A stretch of 26,294 nucleotides of DNA from a virus. The DNA lies in IMG/VR virus record IMGVR_UViG_3300022744_000090, positions 1 through 26,294 of that record. One strand, 5' to 3'. A program made the position numbers and the translations under genes. Shown here in pieces: positions 7,080 to 13,055 of the stretch (position 1 is its first letter; every line of letters begins with the position of its first letter). A model generated the notes under the pieces. That model did no database searches. It worked only from the letters and a program-made list of their open reading frames with translations, and was not told the origin of the DNA.

Positions 7080-7088
7080 TGATATACT
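7080..7088 (+). promoter_or_regulatory. extended -10 promoter for the HNH-AP2 leader
   Basis: TG-A-TATACT is an extended -10 element (TG at 7080-7081, hexamer 7083-7088). No good -35 is present, as is usual for this class. Seven bases downstream, the first structured helix begins at 7095, so the predicted transcript starts at the base of that stem. Confidence 0.55.
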
Positions 7089-7094
7089 GGCTTC

Positions 7095-7199
7095 AACAGC
7101 TTCTGAATACCTGTAGGAAGGGTAGAATTCAAAAGCTGTTAAAGGCCTACCGCCTGTGCTTTCGTGTTCCTACCACGGAGGTGCAGGCGGTTTTCTTTT
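7095..7199 (+). ncRNA. structured leader RNA with kissing loops, upstream of the HNH-AP2 gene
   Basis: Helix P1 pairs 7095-7108 with 7127-7140 (13 of 14 pairs) around an 18-nt loop. Helix P2 pairs 7149-7156 with 7184-7191 (8 of 8), enclosing an inner stem CGTG/CACG (7163-7166 with 7174-7177). The whole 7-nt inner loop, TTCCTAC (7167-7173), is perfectly complementary to GTAGGAA in the P1 loop (7113-7119). P2 is followed directly by TTTTCTTTT and then by the GGAG of the HNH gene. This is what a small attenuator or stand-alone RNA with an intrinsic terminator would look like. I do not recognise the family. Confidence 0.65.
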
Positions 7200-7209
7200 G
7201 GAGATTGAG

Positions 7210-7704
7210 ATGAAGAAGAGACCGATTCGGATTGAAGGTGACGTGGCTTATGTGACCTTAGCTTGTGGGGCGGAAGCAATCATAGACGCAGAAGACGCTG
7301 AGCTGGTGGGTCAGTATAATTGGAGCCTATGCACTGGGTATGCAGCTACAAGCCTATACCCTGTCGGAGAGAAACGTAGAAGCATAAAACTGCATCGACT
7401 TGTTATGGGGGAACCTGAAGGTTTTGAAGTAGATCACAAGTACGGCATCAGGCTGGATAACAGAAAAGCACATTTGAGGCTGGCCACAAGATCAGATAAT
7501 AACCATAATGCCAAGGTCCGTCGTGACAATACCTCCGGTAGGAAAGGCGTTTCGTGGCATAAAAAAGTTAAAAAGTGGTTCGCCCAAATAATGTATATGG
7601 GCAAACAAAAGCATTTAGGCTACTTTTCCGACCCTGACGCTGCCTATGAGGCCTACTGCCAAGCAGCACTTAAATACCATGGCGAATTTGCCAGAACAGA
7701 ATAA
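7210..7704 (+). CDS. HNH homing endonuclease with C-terminal AP2 DNA-binding domain
   Basis: The ATG at 7210 follows GGAG with a 6-base gap, giving 164 residues. The HNH part (about residues 58-95) has KLHRLV and VDHKYGIRLDNRKAHLR, which match the usual HRLV and VDHxxG-x-LDNRxxNLR layout with His62, His76 and Asn84. It is followed by TRSDNNHNAKVRRDNTSGRKGV. The AP2-like domain (about 107-152) contains GVSWHKKVKKWFAQI and HLGYFSDPDAAYEAY. Free-standing HNH-AP2 proteins are typical phage homing endonucleases. This gene lies opposite to every neighbour, has its own promoter-like leader and terminator, and breaks no gene. The two positions after DH (KY for the common IN) differ from the usual motif, and activity is unknown. 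Confidence 0.88.
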   Translation: MKKRPIRIEGDVAYVTLACGAEAIIDAEDAELVGQYNWSLCTGYAATSLYPVGEKRRSIKLHRLVMGEPEGFEVDHKYGIRLDNRKAHLRLATRSDNNHNAKVRRDNTSGRKGVSWHKKVKKWFAQIMYMGKQKHLGYFSDPDAAYEAYCQAALKYHGEFARTE

Positions 7705-7705
7705 T

Positions 7706-7730
7706 AAAATGGCCCTAAAAGGGCCATTTT
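7706..7730. terminator. bidirectional terminator between convergent genes
   Basis: A perfect 10-bp stem AAAATGGCCC/GGGCCATTTT with a 5-nt loop is flanked by A and T runs on both sides. It starts two bases after the HNH-AP2 stop and ends at the stop of the convergent 63-aa gene. Confidence 0.8.
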
Positions 7731-7921
7731 TACTTTTTAGGCTTACTCTCGTCTGGGTCCACCCATCTCTGGATGACGGGCTGGCCTTTGACCCAGTCCG
7801 TCTCCTTGGCTTTAGTTGGTACCCGTGGTTCAAAGCGGCAACCGCTTTCTGGGTCTACAAACGGAAATCCAGCTGTGTTGATTAACCAGGTGCCTGTCTT
7901 GTCGTGGATGGTTTGATTCAT
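7730..7921 (-). CDS. small protein encoded after the major capsid gene, unknown
   Basis: This 63-residue protein begins MNQTIHDKTGTWLINTAG and ends DPDESKPKK. It has a short beta-like N terminus with FPFVDPESGCRFEPRVPTKAKETDW and a charged, flexible tail. It has no membrane segment and only one Cys. It is the next gene after the capsid protein in the same direction, separated from it by a hairpin. Small proteins at this spot are often accessory capsid or head-completion proteins, but I recognise no specific family. No Shine-Dalgarno is visible at the ATG; the purine-rich stretch upstream is inside the hairpin at 7929-7952. Confidence 0.6.
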   Translation of the reverse strand: MNQTIHDKTGTWLINTAGFPFVDPESGCRFEPRVPTKAKETDWVKGQPVIQRWVDPDESKPKK

Positions 7922-7928
7922 AGGTATT

Positions 7929-7952
7929 CAGGGGAGACTTTCGCCTCCCCTG
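7929..7952 (-). other. hairpin between the capsid gene and the 63-aa gene
   Basis: An 8-bp stem CAGGGGAG/CTCCCCTG with an 8-nt loop lies ten bases after the capsid stop. On the minus strand no T run follows; on the plus strand TTATTTT follows. It may protect the capsid mRNA 3' end or attenuate the downstream gene. Confidence 0.5.
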
Positions 7953-7961
7953 TTATTTTAA

Positions 7962-9176
7962 TTAGCTGATTGTCAGCACATCAAAAGGACGCAGATCGCT
8001 GTCGCCTAATGAGCGGAACACTTCCTCAGCCCAGTCAAGGCGCATAGCTGTACTGCGCTTCATGGCGTAAGCCTCAACAGCAGTGTAAGCTGCTGCAGTG
8101 TTGGTAACACGAGAGATAGCTACCGACGCATCCAAGGCATACACCGTGTTAGCTGGCACTGGGCCACCTTCAGCAGCGGAGTCAACCAAGAAGATGCGAA
8201 CGTCGTTGCCAAAGCCTACGTTAATCAAGCCTGCTTGTGGGTCTACACGAGTCAGAGTTGGGTCGTAGTTATTTGAGCCTGGACGACCTGTGCGGCCCTC
8301 AATTTTCAAATACGTGTCTAGGTCCATCACTAAATGACTGATCTTTCGGTATTTACGGCTCCTGGCCAAAAACTTGACAAAGGCTTTGTGAGTCAGAACG
8401 CCACCTGTAGCTGCTGCATCCAGAGATGTAGAAGTCACTGCAGCAACTGCACCTACGTTCAGGTCACCATCTCCGTTGTACAGAGCATTGATATAGCGGT
8501 AAACCCGCTCGTCACGCTCGATCTGCAGGTAGTGAGCTACGGTACGAGTGACATAATCTATGTTCGTATTGCGCAGAGCAGCATCAGTCCACTCCATGCC
8601 GATATTCCAAGCGCCAATGCGACGGATACGGTCGCTGGTCTTGAAGAACAGCATCTTGGGTGGTTCAGCGCCTTGAGCAACGCGAGCTGCTTTAGAGTCC
8701 TCTGGGCCGCCAAGTGTTTTGTAGTCCACTACGGGCTGTTCAAAATGCTCCGTGTCAACACTGATGTTGTTGGCAATCATTTGCTCAAACACGCCAGAGT
8801 CGGTAGTGCGGTCTTTTTGCATTTCGGAAGTGATCTCACCAATAACAGCGATGTTCACAAATGCGCGAGAAGCAGTGCCGAAGGGGCTTGCGTTTTGCTG
8901 GGTGTTGGCAGAGAAGCCGGAAGAGCCTGCAGAGCCGTCCAACAGAGCACCAATTTTGGTGGCACGGAAGCCGAATGGGTTATTGCTGCCAGGGCGAACC
9001 AGGCCGATGGACGCTTTGAACTGGTCAAAAGCAGTACCAACGGACAGGTCTGCATCAGCAAACTTACGGTTCATCTCAGCGATTGGGTCGCCGGACTTCA
9101 CCATTGCCACTAATTCTTCAGCACTGGGTGCCCACTGTTGTGTTCCGCCCGAGCGGTCGATGTATGCAACTTGCAT
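7962..9176 (-). CDS. major capsid protein
   Basis: I take the ATG at 9176 (MQVAYIDRSG), preceded by AAAGGA about nine bases upstream, giving 404 residues. The sequence has an acidic, helical N-terminal region (to about residue 40). A long alpha/beta body follows, with an extended loop (QKDRTTDSGVFEQMIANNISVDTEHFEQPV) and a long helix (WTDAALRNTNIDYVTRTVAHYLQIERDERVYRYINALYNG, in pieces). The end is SLGDSDLRPFDVLTIS. This layout and the position after the protease, scaffold and decoration genes fit an HK97-fold capsid protein of a lambda- or E-type lineage. Processing by the upstream protease is possible but no cleavage site is obvious. Confidence 0.8.
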   Translation of the reverse strand: MQVAYIDRSGGTQQWAPSAEELVAMVKSGDPIAEMNRKFADADLSVGTAFDQFKASIGLVRPGSNNPFGFRATKIGALLDGSAGSSGFSANTQQNASPFGTASRAFVNIAVIGEITSEMQKDRTTDSGVFEQMIANNISVDTEHFEQPVVDYKTLGGPEDSKAARVAQGAEPPKMLFFKTSDRIRRIGAWNIGMEWTDAALRNTNIDYVTRTVAHYLQIERDERVYRYINALYNGDGDLNVGAVAAVTSTSLDAAATGGVLTHKAFVKFLARSRKYRKISHLVMDLDTYLKIEGRTGRPGSNNYDPTLTRVDPQAGLINVGFGNDVRIFLVDSAAEGGPVPANTVYALDASVAISRVTNTAAAYTAVEAYAMKRSTAMRLDWAEEVFRSLGDSDLRPFDVLTIS

Positions 9177-9198
9177 GTTAGTTCCTTTCAATATTTGA

Positions 9199-9675
9199 TT
9201 AGTCGCGGCCAATGACACCAACAGTGCCTACTGCGCCGGTGCCTACTGGGCCCAAGCTCAGAACACGCCACAGATACTGTTGAGTACCTTGCGAAGTTGC
9301 CTTGCAGACTTTGGGATAAGTTGTGAGGGCAGTGCCTTTTGGTACTTGAGTACCAGCAACAACCCAGTCACCAACGGAAATAACGCCGACGCCGGGGGTA
9401 GCTTGCAAGCCGTCAAAAGTCACGCGAGCGCGACCTTCGCAATAGACCGAGCCGATGGAGTAGCCGTTTTGAGGGGCCATTTCCACTGCATAGATCAGGG
9501 CTTCAATGTTATCGCCAGCCACAGCCAGGTCATAACGGGACTCACCTGCGAGTTTGACGATCTTGCCAACCTCTTTGGTGTCTACTTGGTTGCTAGTACC
9601 CGAACCTGCGCCCAGACGTACAGCCATGGCCGCTTCGTCTGGTGCTGTTGGGGAGATGAAATGGTCGAGAGCCAT
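9199..9675 (-). CDS. head decoration / capsid stabilising protein candidate
   Basis: This 158-residue protein (MALDHFISPTAP) has AAGGA nine bases before its ATG at 9675. It is almost wholly beta, with Val/Gly-rich short strands (VISVGDWVVAGTQVPKG) and a C-terminal Gly/Val run. This suggests a small trimer-forming barrel like the decoration proteins that cap capsid three-fold positions. The position between the protease/scaffold gene and the capsid gene matches lambda gpD. No exact family was recognised. Confidence 0.6.
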   Translation of the reverse strand: MALDHFISPTAPDEAAMAVRLGAGSGTSNQVDTKEVGKIVKLAGESRYDLAVAGDNIEALIYAVEMAPQNGYSIGSVYCEGRARVTFDGLQATPGVGVISVGDWVVAGTQVPKGTALTTYPKVCKATSQGTQQYLWRVLSLGPVGTGAVGTVGVIGRD

Positions 9676-9687
9676 AGTCAGGGTCCT

Positions 9688-10188
9688 TTACTTTGATTGA
9701 GAAGATTTCACCGCATGCACGAATAATGGGTTCACCAGTGCAGCTACGGGCTTATCCGATACTGCGTCTGATTTGGCTGCGGTAACACCACCCACCTTGA
9801 ATTTGGATTTGAACAACTCGCTCACTCTGCTGTGTTCTGCCATGACTTCAGAGTCAGCGACGGCAGCTACATCCAAGTTTAGTGGTACGCTCATAGCCTT
9901 GATGCTGCTGCGTGCGAAAGCCAGAAGCCCAACATGAGAAGCCTCTAAGGCAGTCATCTGTGCTTTGATGGTTTCGGACTCAGCGATAGCTGCATCATGA
10001 GCCAACTTTGCTGACACGAGTTCAGCTTGCAGGCTTTCGATTGTAGGCTCAAGAGATTCAGCTGCTGCAGCCACTACGGTCTCAGTGACGACAGTAGCAG
10101 TAGCGGCCACAGCAGATTCTGTAACTTCTTCTAGGTCAATACCAGCAGCCAGTGCTGCAAGGTATTCTGGGGTAATCGGTTTAGGCAT
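9688..10188 (-). CDS. scaffolding protein from an internal in-frame start (Nu3-like)
   Basis: Inside the protease gene an ATG at 10188 (MPKPITPEYLAALAAG) is preceded by GAAGGAG at an ideal distance, giving a 166-residue product with the same C terminus. The protein is helical and Ala/Glu-rich. Its middle region looks coiled-coil (SLQAELVSAKLAHDAAIAES) and a basic C-terminal segment (SELFKSKFKVGG) could bind the capsid subunit. In lambda the Nu3 scaffold is made in this way from within gene C. That internal initiation occurs here is inferred from the ribosome-binding site. Confidence 0.75.
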   Translation of the reverse strand: MPKPITPEYLAALAAGIDLEEVTESAVAATATVVTETVVAAAAESLEPTIESLQAELVSAKLAHDAAIAESETIKAQMTALEASHVGLLAFARSSIKAMSVPLNLDVAAVADSEVMAEHSRVSELFKSKFKVGGVTAAKSDAVSDKPVAALVNPLFVHAVKSSQSK

Positions 10189-11049
10189 AGTTGCTCCTTC
10201 TTGCGCCTGATTATCGTCCTGTACTTCAGCAACTAAGGTAGGCTTAGTGCGAACTGCGGGTTTATTGGCAGAAGATTTCAAGGATTTTGCGTAGATGAAG
10301 GCGTCAGTGAGGGACCCAAGGCTGTCTATCAGCCCCGCGTTCACTGCTTGCTTGCCTACAAACTCTTTCCCTTGGCCGAAGGCTGCATCTGCAGCAGTCA
10401 AGCTCATGCCACGGCTATCGGCCACATGGGTCAGGAACACATCATAAAGTGCGTTTGCTTTTGCCTGTGCATCGGCCAAGGCTTTATCTGTCAGGTCCTC
10501 ATAAGGGTTCATCAGGGCTTTGTCTGTACCTGCACGGATTACGGTGACCTTGATACCGTCATTGGCCAACTGTCGGGCCCGACTTGCATGCACCATCAGC
10601 ACCCCAAGTGAGCCAGTGATAGAGGTCTCGCTTGCATACATCTTGCTGGCGCTAGACCCGAGCCACAGGGCTGCCGAGGCCATAGTACCACCTGTGTACG
10701 TGACTACAGGTTTGATCTTGTTCACTTCTGAGATCAGCTTAGCTGCGTCATTCACGCCCGCGACTGCACCGCCACCGGAGTCAATGTTCAGAAGGATGCT
10801 GTTTACAGACTTGTCAGCCACTGCCTGTAGGATTGCATCCTGAATGTCAGTGTACCCCACAATCCCAAACATACGCATGAAGCCTGCCGAGCCAGATACC
10901 AAGCTGCCTTCAATGTTAATCATGGCTACACCGTCCTGCACATCAACCATAGATGGCAGGCCATAAGGGTCAGTGGGCTTGGACTCGACTTTGGCAGCCT
11001 CAAAAGCATCGTAAGATGCTTGGGTGCCCAACCAGATATTTTCAAACAT
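9688..11049 (-). CDS. prohead protease (S49/SppA-like) with C-terminal scaffold region
   Basis: The likely start is the ATG at 11049 (MFENIWLG), which has GGAG six bases upstream; an ATG four codons earlier lacks one. The product is 453 residues. The first about 260 form a ClpP/SppA-fold serine protease. The substrate-strand text SILLNIDSGGGAVAG is followed by the Ser nucleophile in TMASAALWLG (Ser125). The lysine in RAGTDKALMNPYE (Lys177) fits as general base; the Ser-Lys spacing of 52 is the same as in Bacillus SppA as I recall it. After a linker, the last 166 residues are an Ala/Glu-rich helical scaffold region. This is the same plan as lambda gpC/Nu3. The protease should mature the prohead and remove scaffold. 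Confidence 0.85.
   Translation of the reverse strand: MFENIWLGTQASYDAFEAAKVESKPTDPYGLPSMVDVQDGVAMINIEGSLVSGSAGFMRMFGIVGYTDIQDAILQAVADKSVNSILLNIDSGGGAVAGVNDAAKLISEVNKIKPVVTYTGGTMASAALWLGSSASKMYASETSITGSLGVLMVHASRARQLANDGIKVTVIRAGTDKALMNPYEDLTDKALADAQAKANALYDVFLTHVADSRGMSLTAADAAFGQGKEFVGKQAVNAGLIDSLGSLTDAFIYAKSLKSSANKPAVRTKPTLVAEVQDDNQAQEGATMPKPITPEYLAALAAGIDLEEVTESAVAATATVVTETVVAAAAESLEPTIESLQAELVSAKLAHDAAIAESETIKAQMTALEASHVGLLAFARSSIKAMSVPLNLDVAAVADSEVMAEHSRVSELFKSKFKVGGVTAAKSDAVSDKPVAALVNPLFVHAVKSSQSK
10194..10199 (-). promoter_or_regulatory. internal ribosome-binding site for the scaffold protein
   Basis: AAGGAG stands five bases before an in-frame ATG in the linker between protease and scaffold domains. 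It is as good a Shine-Dalgarno match as any in the operon. Confidence 0.75.
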
Positions 11050-11157
11050 TAAGGTCTCCATTCAGTGGGGCTACAGGCCCGCTCAGTCGAGTCTACCCTA
11101 TGCAGGGTGGAACCGGCGGACTCTGGAGAGCCAAGTGCCATATAAATGGCAGTCTCA

Positions 11158-11664
11158 TCAGGAGCTTACAGCAAAAGCATTCTCTGCTGCCTGTCGGGCT
11201 GCCCGCAGGTTGGTCTCAGCCGCCGAGCTATTTCCTTGCATGTAACCCCATACGGCAGAGGCTATGGACTCAGGGGTCATACCTGTTCCACCCGTGGATG
11301 CTATGCTGATAGCCTGCACCGGCTGTGAGTAGTTCACCCGCACAGTGAATCCTCCGGCGGTATTGACAAATGGGTCTCCGCCACCTTCAACAAGCAGTAT
11401 TCCGCTGGTTACATTCAGGGTGTGGTTGGCCTCTTGAGGTCGGATTCTCCAGCCATTCTGCAGGTAGACATAGAAAGGCACTGATGTGCCCGCAGCGACG
11501 TCAATCGCATCCCCACCGAGTAGGCGCATCGCCTGAAGATACTTTCCGTTATCCGAAGCAGCATGCCACCGCACCCAGTCACTCCACAGTGACTGGACGC
11601 TCAGAGTTGTGGTGCCAAGTGACAGGGTGATTAGCTTGGTCGCACCATTGAACTGCGTGGTCAT
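11158..11664 (-). CDS. virion structural protein, unknown
   Basis: This 168-residue protein begins MTTQFNGATKLITLSLGTTTLSV, and its ATG at 11664 has AGGGG six bases upstream. The first 130 residues are beta-rich and include FYVYLQNGWRIRPQEANHTLNVTSGILLVEGGGDPF (in pieces). This NGWRIRPQE-type text recurs in structural proteins of many phages, as I recall it. The C-terminal 35 residues switch to a helix (AETNLRAARQAAENAF) that could oligomerise or attach the protein to a partner. It is next to two larger beta-rich proteins in the fibre block. No enzymatic motif is seen. Confidence 0.6.
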   Translation of the reverse strand: MTTQFNGATKLITLSLGTTTLSVQSLWSDWVRWHAASDNGKYLQAMRLLGGDAIDVAAGTSVPFYVYLQNGWRIRPQEANHTLNVTSGILLVEGGGDPFVNTAGGFTVRVNYSQPVQAISIASTGGTGMTPESIASAVWGYMQGNSSAAETNLRAARQAAENAFAVSS

Positions 11665-11673
11665 TCGGGCCCC

Positions 11674-13047
11674 TTAGATGTAGGCGCGGTCGGTTTCAGC
11701 CACTAAAGAGATGGTGATGCCTTTTGCGCGAGAGATAGTACCCCCGAATTGTACGGGCTTTGCGCTTCCTGGCTTACCAGCGACCACAGTGACGTTGGCA
11801 TCGGTGCCGGGTGTACGCCCACCTTGGGTATTTGCATCATAGTCAAATGTGAAGCCGACGCTTCCTGCACTGAAGGTTCCTGTGATCGGAGTACCTGTGC
11901 TGTCGTTCACCGTGACAGCACCGGACTCGCCGAAGTCATCCAGTACACCGGGCAGTGTCGTGAACAGCATGCGGTAGTAGCTGCCAGAGCCCACAAGTGG
12001 TAAGTTAGCCGTAATATTGCCGCCAGAGATATAGGGGTAGCTGCGCTGAACACTATTCTGGTCTGTAAACACAACCCGGTTGACATCGTTGCCGTTCAGG
12101 TTGGAGATGAACACGCCCTGAGTAGTGTAGAGGGTGTCACCCAAGAAGTTAACAAGCAGGCTGGCCGTCTTGCCAATGACGGTGCCGGCACCGCTGTCGA
12201 TGTCGGTGTTCTGGCGCAGCAGGTACTGAACCTTGGTGTAAATCTGCTCCAGCGTCGCACCGTTGCCGTTGATTACAACTCGGAATGGGTAGTTGGTGCC
12301 GCCGATACTCTGATTCTGGTTTGTAGCTGAGTAGGTGACAGTGATGTTGTCGTAAGGCGCGGAGGCCATAGCAGAATCAAGGTCTGTAATCTTGGTGTCA
12401 GCCTCATTGGAAAGTAGCAGGTTGACGATATACGCCCCTGTAGCCGTCTTGCCAGTATCGGCCAGCACGGAGTCCTTGTACTTATAGCCCTGCTCGCGGA
12501 CGTAGCCCTTGAAGTAGGAACGATTATCGAACCCGCCGCTGCTGACATCCCCGTAGACCTGCACACCGATGTTTGCAGCATCAGTGAAGGTGAAGTTGGC
12601 CGAGGTGCCGCCGCTGGTCTTCTGGTAGTAGAGCTGGGCACCGCTATTCACCGTGCCCAAAGACACGATTCCGACGTAGACTCGGTTCAGTGAGCCTGTG
12701 GAGGTGATGGCGGGTAGGGCGCTGCTGCTGGAATACTCTTCCCAGCCACCATCACGCAGCATGTTGCGGGTGGTGTCATCCGCGGGCTTCCAGCTGTTAT
12801 AGAATTGGCCATCAGTACCGAAGCGGTACTGTCCAGACAAGGCGTCCAAGGCGTACATCGGGAATGGGCTATCTTGGTAAGTCGTTGTAGTCCACAGGTC
12901 GATGAACTTAGAGTAGAGTGCTTGGATAGTCACCCCATCCTTGGCCACCAGGTTTCCTGCAGCCACCAAGGTGAATGTACGGGCTGCTTCATTGATAAGC
13001 AGCTCGGTGCCTACGTTGAGCTGCCCTTTAGATGTGATCTTTGCCAT
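11674..13047 (-). CDS. large beta-rich virion structural protein, unknown
   Basis: This 457-residue protein begins MAKITSKGQLNVGTELLIN; AGGAG lies six bases ahead of the ATG at 13047. It is rich in Thr, Ser, Gly, Asn and aromatic residues. A stretch at about 40-110 has WTTTTYQDSPFPMYALDALSGQYRFG, with further beta-rich segments such as YVREQGYKYKDSVLAD. A C-terminal domain (about 340-457) has Ig-like strand spacing (VTVNDSTGTPITGTFS). Together with its neighbours it probably forms a fibre, spike or head-surface structure. The gene starts nine bases after the stop of the 860-residue protein and has no recognisable catalytic residues. Confidence 0.6.
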   Translation of the reverse strand: MAKITSKGQLNVGTELLINEAARTFTLVAAGNLVAKDGVTIQALYSKFIDLWTTTTYQDSPFPMYALDALSGQYRFGTDGQFYNSWKPADDTTRNMLRDGGWEEYSSSSALPAITSTGSLNRVYVGIVSLGTVNSGAQLYYQKTSGGTSANFTFTDAANIGVQVYGDVSSGGFDNRSYFKGYVREQGYKYKDSVLADTGKTATGAYIVNLLLSNEADTKITDLDSAMASAPYDNITVTYSATNQNQSIGGTNYPFRVVINGNGATLEQIYTKVQYLLRQNTDIDSGAGTVIGKTASLLVNFLGDTLYTTQGVFISNLNGNDVNRVVFTDQNSVQRSYPYISGGNITANLPLVGSGSYYRMLFTTLPGVLDDFGESGAVTVNDSTGTPITGTFSAGSVGFTFDYDANTQGGRTPGTDANVTVVAGKPGSAKPVQFGGTISRAKGITISLVAETDRAYI

Positions 13048-13055
13048 GTCTACTC

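Noticed and set aside
7019-7740. Group I intron or IscB-type (HEARO) element around the HNH-AP2 gene
   Set aside because: The gene is opposite to and between intact genes, no interrupted gene is restored by splicing it out, and the protein has HNH-AP2 architecture without RuvC parts.
8334-9113. 259-codon plus-strand open frame opposite the capsid gene
   Set aside because: Shadow of the capsid gene; no ribosome-binding site and low-complexity composition.
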